Origin: Symbiobacterium sp.
Lineage (GTDB): Bacteria > Bacillota > Sulfobacillia > UBA995 > UBA9673
Direction of reading: 5' to 3'
Assembly (NCBI GenBank): GCA_020725405.1
Contig: DYFB01000082.1
Coordinates: 1-53,823 of the forward strand
DNA: 53,823 nucleotides
Shown: in pieces, positions 27,843 to 36,231 of the stretch
How the letters are laid out: every line of letters starts with the position of its first letter
How positions within the stretch are numbered: position 1 is the first letter of the stretch
Position numbers and translations under genes: made by a program
The notes under the pieces: generated by a model
The model's input: only the letters and a program-made list of their open reading frames with translations
Databases searched by the model: none
Told to the model about the DNA's origin: nothing

Positions 27843-28852
27843 CCCTGCGTGGAACTCGGTCTCAGGAGCTGGACGAACTCCTGGAAGTTCGTCGGTCCCA
27901 TGCGGTGGGCGGCCTCTATCTTCTGCTTCAGATTCTCGATGCGCTCCGTCTCGCCCATGTTGAGGAAGTGGTTGAGGGCCAGCTGGTACAGCTGGGCGGC
28001 GACCACCGGTCCGCCGCCTGCGCCGTCGAGCCGGGCCTTGTAGTCGCCCTCGGCCTCGAAGGACTCACCCTCGGCCCGCCAGACCCGGCGCTCGGCCTCA
28101 GCCTGGCCGCTGACGGCGTAGAGCTGCCTTAAGGCCTTCAGGGTCGCTCTCTCGAGGTAGTAGTCTCTCATGCTGACGAAGGACGCCCGGGCCTGCTCGA
28201 GACGCTCAGTGAGCCGGGTCCGTTCGGGCTCCGACAAGAGCTCGCCCAGGTCGAGAAGAGCGTCGGCCACGCGGGGCACGTGGGTGAGGTCCCCCGAAGT
28301 CGCCAGCCTGTCAATGAGCTCGAGGGCCGCGTCCTTGGCCGCCAGCTGGAGGTCCTTCTTCTTGAACTGGGCGGCGAGGTGGCAGGCGCGCCGGACGGCG
28401 CGGAAGGCGAGGTTGGTGTCGCCCCGGGCGTGGTAGAGCTTCCCGCACTGGACGTAGGCCTCGACAGCGACCGCCCCGGCCTCGGCGTCGCGGAACTTGT
28501 CCCAGAGGAAGTCGGCGTAGCGCGACCGGTGGAGCGGGTTCGCCGTGGCCGCGACCCGGTCCTTGAGGTACCGCTGGGTGGTGGGCGGCATGGAGTAGAA
28601 GTCGGGGAACGGGGTCCCGTCCGAGCGGGTGAATCTCGGACCGAAGTAGCCACCGGTCCCGAACGTCTCCGTCTCCCGGAAGGCGAAAACGAGCCACTCG
28701 ATTCGGGCCTGGGTGGCCAGCTCGAGCTGTCCCTCGCTTTGGAGAGCGTCCGCCGCTTTCTTGTAGGCCTCGCTCCGGTCCGAGTACAGGGGATAGAGTG
28801 AGCCCGTGTCGTTCTCGATCTTCCTGAGGAGCTCCGCGCTGCGGCTGGTCAT
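27839..28852 (-). CDS. Protein of unknown function; N-terminal region resembles the DUF7380 domain often attached to DUF4209
   Basis: YFGPRFTRSDGTPFPDFYSMPPTTQRYLKDRVAATANPLHRSRYADFLWDKFRDAEAGAVAVEAYV; start may be 28888. Confidence 0.65.
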   Translation of the reverse strand: MTSRSAELLRKIENDTGSLYPLYSDRSEAYKKAADALQSEGQLELATQARIEWLVFAFRETETFGTGGYFGPRFTRSDGTPFPDFYSMPPTTQRYLKDRVAATANPLHRSRYADFLWDKFRDAEAGAVAVEAYVQCGKLYHARGDTNLAFRAVRRACHLAAQFKKKDLQLAAKDAALELIDRLATSGDLTHVPRVADALLDLGELLSEPERTRLTERLEQARASFVSMRDYYLERATLKALRQLYAVSGQAEAERRVWRAEGESFEAEGDYKARLDGAGGGPVVAAQLYQLALNHFLNMGETERIENLKQKIEAAHRMGPTNFQEFVQLLRPSSTQG

Positions 28853-29053
28853 CCGCGGACGCCACCTTTCCCAGGGCGATTCCTCCAACCTGATGAGGTA
28901 CCTGGTAAGGGCGAAGAATTCTGCCGTTTTAGTGGGAATCCTCCATCATCCGACTCTGTCGGACGAGTTCTGCCGCCCGGAGCGCCTTTTCGCTCCCGGC
29001 TCGACGTCCAGGACGGAGGAGGCGGGCGGACGGCCCGGAATAGATGAGCCGAG

Positions 29054-31516
29054 ATGGGTCAGCGCAGCCTGAAGGTCTACATAGACGCTCTCCGGATCAT
29101 CGGTCCCAGGAACGCCGTCCTGGCTCTCCGGTACGGGTGGATGCAGAAGGCCCTCGACCGGCGTCGCGCTCCACCGCCCCCGGACGCGGCCTGGGTGGGG
29201 CCGGGACGGGCCGTGGAAGGCGTCCCGTCGCGGGACGGGCTCCTCGTCCGCTTCGAGCAGGCGGAGGTCAGGCTGAGAGCTCTGGCGGCCGACCTTCTCG
29301 AGGTTACCTGGAGGGAGCCGCCGGCGTACCTGCCTGTGCCCGACCGGGAGACCGACCCAGTTTCGCCCGTCGCGAAAGAGGTCCCGGGCGGCTGGAGCTT
29401 CCGCACGGGGGAGCTCGCCGTCCTTGTCACCCGGGAGGGCGGTATCCTTCTCGACGGGCTCCGGGAGGAGCTGCCGCCGCTCTTCCGGGGTGAGGAGGTC
29501 CGCCACGCCGTCCGCCTGGCCCCGGACGAGAGACTCCACGGGCTCGGAGAGCGTGCGGCCCCCCTCGACCTCAGAGGGGGGCTCTACCGGCTCTGGAACC
29601 GAGACCCCCAGGGGTACGGGCCGGGGGACGACCCGCTCTACCTGTGCGTCCCGGTCTACGTCAGCCGGGGGAGGGGTCGCGGGTACCTCGCCTTCTACGC
29701 CAACTGCAGCCCCGGGGTCATCGACGCCGGAAAAACCGACCCAGATATCCTCGAACACCGGTTCGAGGGCGGCGGTCTCCGCTACTACGTCGTCCCCGGC
29801 CCGCTGGACCGGGCTCTCGAGCGCTACACCGAGCTGACCGGGCGGCCGCCGCTCCCGCCCCTCTGGGCCCTCGGCTACCACCAGTCCCGCTGGAGCTACT
29901 ACCCGGACGCCCGAGTGAGGAAGCTCGCCCGGGACTTCTCGGAGCACGAGGTGCCCGTCGACGCTATCCACCTCGATATCCACCATCTGGACGGCTACCG
30001 GGTCTTCACCGTCGACCGGCGCCGCTTCCCCGATCTCTCCGGACTGGCCCGGGACCTGCGGGATCAGGGGCTGAGGCTCGTGGTCATCGTCGACCCGGGG
30101 CTCAAGGTCGACCGGGGTTACGCCGCTTACCGCGAGCTCATCCAGCGCCGGGCCTACGTGAGCCTCCCCGACGGGCGCCCCGCCGTCGCCCCGGTGTGGC
30201 CCGGTCCATGCGCCTTCCCCGACTTCACTTCCGCCGCTGTCCGGGAGTGGTGGGGCGGTCTCTACGAAGGGCTCCTCGGCCAAGGTGTCTCCGGCTTCTG
30301 GCACGACATGAACGAACCGGCCGTGTTCAGCGCCTCGGGCGACCCGACCCTGCCCCGGAGGGTCCGGCACGCCGCGGGCGACCACGGCGCGGTCCACAAC
30401 CTCTATGGGCTGTACATGTGCCAGGCGGGCTACGCCGGGCTCCGCCGGCTGGCCCCGGCGCGGAGGCCGTTCATCGTCTCTCGGTCCGGCTGGGCTGGGC
30501 TCCAGCGCTACGCCTGGACGTGGACGGCCGACATCCGCAGCGACTGGCCCTCGCTGCGCCAGACGGTGAGGACCATCTTGGGCCTCGGCCTGTCCGGCAT
30601 CCCATTCAGCGGGAGCGACGCCGGGGGCTTCACCGGTGACCCGGGGCCGGAGCTCTATGTCCGCTGGCTCCAGGCGGCGGCCTTCCACGCCTTCTTCCGC
30701 AGCCACACTTCCGCCCTGGATCCGGACCAGGAGCCCTGGAGCTACGGTGAGCCGTACACCTCGGCTGCCCGGGAGGCCGTCAGGCTGCGCTACGCGCTCC
30801 TTCCCTACGTCTACACCGCGGCCTGGGAGGCGGCCTCGAGAGGCTGGCCGCTGGTCCGGCCCCTCTTCTGGCCCGCACCGGGGGCCGCCGGAGGCCGGAC
30901 GGCGGTCGAGGGCTCGCGGCCGGCCCCGATCGAGGAAGCCGATGACGCCTTCCTCCTCGGAGCGGACCTTCTGGTCGCCCCGGTTCTCGAGCCGGGGGCG
31001 ACCGGCCGGGAGGTGCCCCTGCCCGCCGGAGACTGGTACGACTTCTGGAGCGACGAGCTTGTGACCGGTCCAGGCGTCGTCTGGCGGGAGGCGCCTCTTG
31101 AGAGGATACCCCTCCTCGCCCGGGCGGGAGCGGTCCTGCCCGCCGAGGACCCGGCCCCCAGCGTGGACCGGCGGACCCTGGACCGGCTCTACCTGCATGT
31201 CTACCCGCCGGCGGCCGGCGAGGAGAGGCTCTCCCGCCTCTACAGCGACGCCGGGGACGGCTATGGGCCCTACCGGGTGGACGTTTTCCGCCTGCGCCGG
31301 GACGAGAGCGGAGGGCGTCTCGAGTTCGCGTGGGAGGAGGGCGGGCCCGCGGGGCCGGCCGACCGGAGGTACCCCTGGCCGTACCGCGAGACGGTCCTGG
31401 TCCTTCACGGGGCGCCCCCCGGGAGGCCCGCCCGGCCGCAGTCCCGGGTCGGCGAGCGCCCCGGAGAGACGCTGACCGTCCAACCGTCAGCCAGGGTGGT
31501 CCTGGAGCTCGGCTAG
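29054..31516 (+). CDS. Glycoside hydrolase family 31 alpha-glucosidase-like protein
   Basis: LWALGYHQSRWSYYPDARVRKLARDF, DAIHLDIHHLDGYRVFT, GFWHDMNEPAVF, WTADIRSDWPSL, GIPFSGSDAGGF. Confidence 0.93.
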   Translation: MGQRSLKVYIDALRIIGPRNAVLALRYGWMQKALDRRRAPPPPDAAWVGPGRAVEGVPSRDGLLVRFEQAEVRLRALAADLLEVTWREPPAYLPVPDRETDPVSPVAKEVPGGWSFRTGELAVLVTREGGILLDGLREELPPLFRGEEVRHAVRLAPDERLHGLGERAAPLDLRGGLYRLWNRDPQGYGPGDDPLYLCVPVYVSRGRGRGYLAFYANCSPGVIDAGKTDPDILEHRFEGGGLRYYVVPGPLDRALERYTELTGRPPLPPLWALGYHQSRWSYYPDARVRKLARDFSEHEVPVDAIHLDIHHLDGYRVFTVDRRRFPDLSGLARDLRDQGLRLVVIVDPGLKVDRGYAAYRELIQRRAYVSLPDGRPAVAPVWPGPCAFPDFTSAAVREWWGGLYEGLLGQGVSGFWHDMNEPAVFSASGDPTLPRRVRHAAGDHGAVHNLYGLYMCQAGYAGLRRLAPARRPFIVSRSGWAGLQRYAWTWTADIRSDWPSLRQTVRTILGLGLSGIPFSGSDAGGFTGDPGPELYVRWLQAAAFHAFFRSHTSALDPDQEPWSYGEPYTSAAREAVRLRYALLPYVYTAAWEAASRGWPLVRPLFWPAPGAAGGRTAVEGSRPAPIEEADDAFLLGADLLVAPVLEPGATGREVPLPAGDWYDFWSDELVTGPGVVWREAPLERIPLLARAGAVLPAEDPAPSVDRRTLDRLYLHVYPPAAGEERLSRLYSDAGDGYGPYRVDVFRLRRDESGGRLEFAWEEGGPAGPADRRYPWPYRETVLVLHGAPPGRPARPQSRVGERPGETLTVQPSARVVLELG

Positions 31517-32805
31517 GGGGCGGCCGTCACCGCCAGCAGCTCCTCGGCCCTCTTCTCCCAGCCGGCCTCGGTCCGGTGGATGGCCCGCCCGGCGAAGAGC
31601 CGCCGCACCTCGCGGAGATAAGGAAGCTTGCGCAGGGCCACCCGGTAGCGGAGGAAGCGCTCGGAGGCCATCTCCTCGTCCGAGGCCAGAATGACCTCCC
31701 GCCGGAAGTTGAGAGCCTGAAGGGCCCGGCTGAGCTCGCGCACGCGGCGCTCGACCTGGTCGGGCGTCGGCCGTCCCTCGTCGACGATCCGGAAGAAGTA
31801 GGTCGCGTGGCCCGACTCGTTGGTGACCTCGGAGGCCAGGGCGTTGTGCTCGGGCAGGGCGACCAGGAACCAGTAGAGGGGGCGGTGCCGCGCTCCCTCG
31901 TCGCCCTCCTCTTCGCCCCCGCCGTCCGCCGAGCCCTCGGCGGCGCCGACTTCGCGGAGGCCGAGGTAAGTGAGTTCCGGCCTGGTCCGGGAGGCGAGCC
32001 ACTCGAAGGCCCGCCGGCGCACCGGGGACGGCTGGCCGGCCTCGTCGACGAAGATGACCTCGAGGAGGTGGGCCCAGAGGTTGGGGGCGACGGCCTCCAG
32101 CCGGGCCCGGCTCGTCGCCTTGCCCATCCGGAGGGCCCGCGCCAGCCGAAAGAGCGTGCCCTCGCTCGTCTCGGGGAGGGTGGAGGCCAGGAGGCGGGCG
32201 CTCCGCTCGTACATCTCGTCGACGGCCCGGGTGAGCTCGTCCTGCAACTCGCGGAACCTGGTTCCCATCCGGGTCAGGGTGAGTTTCTCCCCGAGGTCGA
32301 AGCGGAGGGTCAGGGTGTAGGCGGCCTCGTCGAAGGCCGCCGTGCCCTCGAGATCGCAGTAGGCGAAGTTGAAGGGGTCGGCCTGCTCGGGGAAGACGAC
32401 GAGGGTGTTCCGGTAGAGGGCCACCCGCGCCGCGTCGTCCTCGGAGGCGACGCGGCCCGCGTCCTCGAGGCGGTAGGCGCAGGAGAAGTCCTTGCGGAAG
32501 CCCTCGTCGGCCATGAGGAGGTTCCGGACGAGCTGAGCCTTCCTCCTGTCCTGGAGGTCGCGGACGAACTGGCCGTAGTACGAACCAAGGTGACGGAGGG
32601 CGAACTCCCGGCCGTCCCAGGTGCGGAGGCCGACCCTGTAGTCCCCTTCCTCGAGGCGGTCGATGTCCGAGTAGTAGAGATAGACCTCTTCCCGGCCTTC
32701 CGGAAGGACCACCAGGCCGTCCTCGGCCAGGGCGACGCGGCAGGGAACGCCCTGCGCCTCTTGGCCGGTCCCGGGAGTTTCCCAGCGGGCGGCGTGGAAC
32801 TCCAT
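31513..32805 (-). CDS. Conserved-looking protein of unknown function with two internally duplicated PH-like segments
   Basis: Segments CRVALAEDGLVVLPEGREEVYLYYSDID... and ARVALYRNTLVVFPEQADPFNFAYCDLE... align; directly follows the zinc-ribbon gene. Confidence 0.7.
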   Translation of the reverse strand: MEFHAARWETPGTGQEAQGVPCRVALAEDGLVVLPEGREEVYLYYSDIDRLEEGDYRVGLRTWDGREFALRHLGSYYGQFVRDLQDRRKAQLVRNLLMADEGFRKDFSCAYRLEDAGRVASEDDAARVALYRNTLVVFPEQADPFNFAYCDLEGTAAFDEAAYTLTLRFDLGEKLTLTRMGTRFRELQDELTRAVDEMYERSARLLASTLPETSEGTLFRLARALRMGKATSRARLEAVAPNLWAHLLEVIFVDEAGQPSPVRRRAFEWLASRTRPELTYLGLREVGAAEGSADGGGEEEGDEGARHRPLYWFLVALPEHNALASEVTNESGHATYFFRIVDEGRPTPDQVERRVRELSRALQALNFRREVILASDEEMASERFLRYRVALRKLPYLREVRRLFAGRAIHRTEAGWEKRAEELLAVTAAP

Positions 32806-33447
32806 CTACTTACCCTGCGGCTGGCCGCACTCGGGGCAGAACTTGGCCCCGGCGGCCATCTTGGTCCCGCAGCGCTCGCAGGTCCGCTCCGCGGTCAGCT
32901 GGGCCCCGCACTGGGCGCAGAACCTGCCGCCGCTGGTCTCCGCCCCGCAGCTCGGGCACTTGGCCACGACATGGTCGACGACGTTGAGGTCGCGGGAGAA
33001 GTCGGTCTGCCACACCTTCTGGCGCATCTGGTCGAGCTGGGCCTCGCTCTGGCTGGCCGCGAGCTCCTGCTCGAGCTTCGGGGCGCACTCGACGCACAGG
33101 CCGCGTCCGGTGTTCCAGCAGACCTCCCGGCAGACCCACTTGCCGCAGCGGGAGCACTGGATGAAGTGGGGCTTGACGGCTTCGACGGCCCAGCGGAAGG
33201 CGTCATCCCAGGCTTTGCCCCGGGTCTGCCGGCGAATCTCGTAGGCGGCGTCGCCGACGCGGCCGATGACGCTCCCTCCGGCCAGTCGGCCGATGCCCCG
33301 GAGGAGTCCCTCGGCCTTGGCTCCGAGGCTAGGCTTGAAGGGCGACATGACGCCGTTCCCGCAGTGGTCGCAGTAGAACTCGAATTGGTGCCCCTGATCC
33401 GAGGACATGTCGTTGTAGTTCCGGGTGAACCTGATGAGCTCGCTCAC
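32806..33447 (-). CDS. Zinc-ribbon domain-containing protein of unknown function
   Basis: Seven CxxC knuckles (CDHC, CSRC, CVEC, CPSC, CAQC, CERC, CPEC). GTG start 33447 preceded by GGAGGGA. Confidence 0.78.
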   Translation of the reverse strand: MSELIRFTRNYNDMSSDQGHQFEFYCDHCGNGVMSPFKPSLGAKAEGLLRGIGRLAGGSVIGRVGDAAYEIRRQTRGKAWDDAFRWAVEAVKPHFIQCSRCGKWVCREVCWNTGRGLCVECAPKLEQELAASQSEAQLDQMRQKVWQTDFSRDLNVVDHVVAKCPSCGAETSGGRFCAQCGAQLTAERTCERCGTKMAAGAKFCPECGQPQGK

Positions 33448-33603
33448 GAGAACGTCCCTCCGTCCGCTGGCCCCGCCGGCTGCCCGGCTGGCTCCGGTCG
33501 GCCGGGCCGTCCGCGCCCGCGCCCGCACGCCCCACCTCTGGGCTTTCTTTGGAGCCGCCCCGGTGACTTCGGCAAAGCTTCCTTCGTCTCCTCCCCGGCG
33601 CGG

Positions 33604-33732
33604 CCGGGGAGCGCCCGTAAGCCGGGGAACGCCCGTGTTAACCAGGGAGCGCCGGTAAGCCGGGGGGCGCCCGTAAGCCGGGGAACGCCCGTAAGCCGGG
33701 GAGCGCCCGTGTCAACCAGGGAGCGCCGAGCC
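33604..33732. repeat. 18-bp-based tandem repeat, about 7 units (GCCGGGGARCGCCCGTAA with 17/21-bp variants)
   Basis: Read directly; higher-order pattern with GTGTTAACCAGGGAGCGCC variants. Confidence 0.88.
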
Positions 33733-33937
33733 GACCGGCGAACGGCGGTGCGGCCGGGTCGCCGGCAGGAAAGGTGCTCCGGTTGGTGGAATCGGTCGAA
33801 ACGCCCGGGAAGCCTGAGCTCCACGAAGCTCCGGGGTGGGGGCTCCGACCCGGGAAGCGGGCGAACGGCCCGCGCCGCCGGATACCGGCCCGGCCCGCGA
33901 CCGAACCGGGCCGGAGACCCGGAAGGGGGATGGTCCG

Positions 33938-34618
33938 TTGCTGAAAGTCCTCGAGGATCTCGCCGCGAACTACGCCAGGGTGAAGCCCCAGGACTACGTG
34001 GGCTCCATCAACGTAGAGATAGGCGACAACCTGTTCACGCTCGTCCTTGAGAGGGACGATGTCTCGGTGAGGGAGGGGCGGTCGGATAAGGTCCTTGTGG
34101 ACCTCGTTATGAGCGAGGAGACTTTCGGAAAGCTCGTCGACGGGACCTGGAACGGGATGACGGCCGCCGGACGGGAGCACGCCCGCCAGCCAGCCCCGCT
34201 CGACTTCCGCTTCCCGCCGGGGCAGAGCCTGGGCGGGAAGCTCCTCCAAATGCTGTACCACCTCGGCATGCACTTCTTCCACCGGAGCTACCCGCACGTC
34301 TTCCGCTTCGGACCGGCCTATGCCCGGACGATCCACGGCGGGCACGCCGTCCCCCTGGCCTACGGGCACGGCATCCGCTTCGCCTACTACACCATCTCCG
34401 GCTCGGAGCAGATTAACGAGGCCGAGGACAGCGCCGACCCCTTCGACCAGGTCATTGCGGTCATCGGGGGCGCCGGCGCGGCCGTTATCGGCGGGGTGGA
34501 GGTGGCCCTGGAGAAGGGGGTCGCCGTCCACGTCCCTCCGATGACCACCCACATCATCCGCGCCCGCGGGGGCGGCCCGCTCGAGCTCTTCTGGGTGGCC
34601 TACGGGACCGGGGCGTAG
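33938..34618 (+). CDS. SCP2-like sterol-carrier domain fused to a C-terminal cupin-like domain (TTG start)
   Basis: N-terminal DNLFTLVLERDDVSVREGRSDKVLVDLVMSEETFGKLVDG; C-terminal GGAGAAVIGGVEVALEKGVAVHVPPMTTHIIRARGGGPLELFWV. Confidence 0.62.
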   Translation: MLKVLEDLAANYARVKPQDYVGSINVEIGDNLFTLVLERDDVSVREGRSDKVLVDLVMSEETFGKLVDGTWNGMTAAGREHARQPAPLDFRFPPGQSLGGKLLQMLYHLGMHFFHRSYPHVFRFGPAYARTIHGGHAVPLAYGHGIRFAYYTISGSEQINEAEDSADPFDQVIAVIGGAGAAVIGGVEVALEKGVAVHVPPMTTHIIRARGGGPLELFWVAYGTGA

Positions 34619-34638
34619 CCGGGGCAGGGGGGAGACTC

Positions 34639-35088
34639 TTGTTGGACTGGCAGCTGTGGCTTGTGCTGGCCGTGGTTCTCGGGGTGGCCGAGATTCTCAC
34701 GGCCGGGTTCTTCGTCCTGTGGTTCGCCCTGGGGGCCGTGGCCGCGGCTGCGGCCGCCGCCCTCGGCCTGGAGGTCGTGCCTCAGGTGGTGGTTTTCCTG
34801 GCCGTCTCCGGCCTGCTGGTGCTCTTCACCCGCCCGGTCGTCCAGCGGGTGGTGGAGGGGCGCCGTCCGGCCTACCGGACCAATGTGTCCGCTCTTGTGG
34901 GCCAGGTCGGAACGGTAGTCAAGGAGGTGCGGCCGCTCGATCCGGCGGGCCTGGTTAAGGTCCAGGGCGAGGTCTGGACGGCGGTTACCCGCGGCGGGGC
35001 CATCCCGGAAGGGGCGGCGGTCGTCGTGGAGGCCGTCGACGGGGTCAAGGTTATCGTGCGGCCCGTCGAGGACCACCTGCCGGGCTGA
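34639..35088 (+). CDS. NfeD family protein (TTG start)
   Basis: LVLAVVLGVAEILTAGFFVLWFALGAVAAAAAA and C-terminal OB-like domain; next to SPFH gene. Confidence 0.86.
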   Translation: MLDWQLWLVLAVVLGVAEILTAGFFVLWFALGAVAAAAAAALGLEVVPQVVVFLAVSGLLVLFTRPVVQRVVEGRRPAYRTNVSALVGQVGTVVKEVRPLDPAGLVKVQGEVWTAVTRGGAIPEGAAVVVEAVDGVKVIVRPVEDHLPG

Positions 35089-35123
35089 GCGGGGGCACTT
35101 ATCGGGAAAGGAGACCGGGACGT

Positions 35124-36119
35124 ATGGACTTCGAGACAGTCCTCCTGACGAACTTCCTCCTGGCTGCGGTCGGCATCCTCATCCTCATCATCGCCCTGTC
35201 CTCGATACGGATCATCCACCAGGCCAAGGTCGGCATCGTCGAGCGGCTGGGGCGGTTTCACGGCAAGGCCGAGACCGGAGTGAACTTCCTCGTTCCCTTC
35301 ATCGACCGGATGCGAGCGATGATTGATCTGCGGGAGCAGGTGGCGGATTTCCCACCCCAGGCGGTCATCACCCGCGACAACGTGACCATGCAGATAGACA
35401 CCATAGTCTACTTCCAGGTGACCGACCCGATCAAGTACACTTACGAGATAGCCAACCCCAGGGCGGCTATCGAGTACCTCACGGCCACGACCCTCAGGAA
35501 CATCGTCGGTGAGCTCGACCTCGATGCGACCCTGACTTCGCGTGACGTGGTGAACGCCAAGCTGAGGACCATTCTCGACGAGGCCACCGACAAGTGGGGC
35601 ATCCGCGTCAACCGGGTCGAGCTCAAGAACATCATGCCGCCACGCGACATCCAGGACGCCATGGAGAAGCAGATGCGGGCGGAGCGCGAGCGGCGCCAGG
35701 CCATTCTCCTGGCCGAGGGTGAGAAGCGTTCCGCCGTCCTGCGGGCCGAGGGCGAGAAGGAGGCGGCCATCCGGCGGGCCGAGGGTCTCCGAGAGGCCCA
35801 GATTCTCGAGGCCGAGGGCCAGTCGAAGGCCATCATCATGGTCCAGGAGGCCCGGGCCAAGGGCATCAAGGCCGTCTACACGGCCATCAAGGAAGCCGAC
35901 CCCACGCGCGAGGTCGTGGCCATCCGGTCCATGGAGGCCCTGGAGAAAGTCGCCGAGTCCCCGTCGGTGAAACTCATCGTCCCGACCGAGGCGGTCGGCG
36001 TCCTCGGAGCCCTGGCGGGGGCGCGCGAGGTTTTCGCGCGCGACCCGGCCGCCGGCGAGGCGGCCCGGCCGCACGGGCGCGACGAGGGTGACAGCCCGGC
36101 CGGGGACGGTTCCGGTTAG
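35124..36119 (+). CDS. SPFH/Band 7 family protein (QmcA/paraslipin-like)
   Basis: IRIIHQAKVGIVERLGRFHGKAETGVNFLVPFIDRM...DLREQVADFPPQAVITRDNVTMQIDTIVYFQVTDPIKYTYEI. Confidence 0.94.
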   Translation: MDFETVLLTNFLLAAVGILILIIALSSIRIIHQAKVGIVERLGRFHGKAETGVNFLVPFIDRMRAMIDLREQVADFPPQAVITRDNVTMQIDTIVYFQVTDPIKYTYEIANPRAAIEYLTATTLRNIVGELDLDATLTSRDVVNAKLRTILDEATDKWGIRVNRVELKNIMPPRDIQDAMEKQMRAERERRQAILLAEGEKRSAVLRAEGEKEAAIRRAEGLREAQILEAEGQSKAIIMVQEARAKGIKAVYTAIKEADPTREVVAIRSMEALEKVAESPSVKLIVPTEAVGVLGALAGAREVFARDPAAGEAARPHGRDEGDSPAGDGSG

Positions 36120-36146
36120 CGGGAAAGCGAACGGGGAGAAACGAGA

Positions 36147-36177
36147 GGGGGGCGGGCCGTCCGGTCCGCCCCCCGTC
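36147..36177. terminator. GC-rich hairpin between convergent genes (GGGGGGCGG...CCGCCCCCC)
   Basis: 9-bp perfect arms in the convergent gap between SPFH and subtilase genes; weak T-tract. Confidence 0.5.
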
Positions 36178-36231
36178 GTTGCGCGCCTTGGAGCGTCCAA
36201 TCTCTGCCGGCCCGCCGGGCCCGGCGGCCCG

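Noticed and set aside
28949-28963. TCCGAC-TCT-GTCGGA inverted repeat between the DUF protein and GH31 genes
   Set aside because: Short 6-bp stem, common by chance in high-GC DNA; no supporting context.
28946-31483. 845-aa minus-strand ORF
   Set aside because: Antisense to the well-supported GH31 gene; long open antisense frames are expected from high-GC codon bias; no recognisable domain.
33604-33732. Possible CRISPR array
   Set aside because: Units are contiguous 17-21 bp tandem repeats with no unique spacers and no cas genes nearby.
31330-34050. 906-aa plus-strand ORF
   Set aside because: Antisense to the zinc-ribbon/PH-like operon and runs through the intergenic tandem repeat; low-complexity, no domain.
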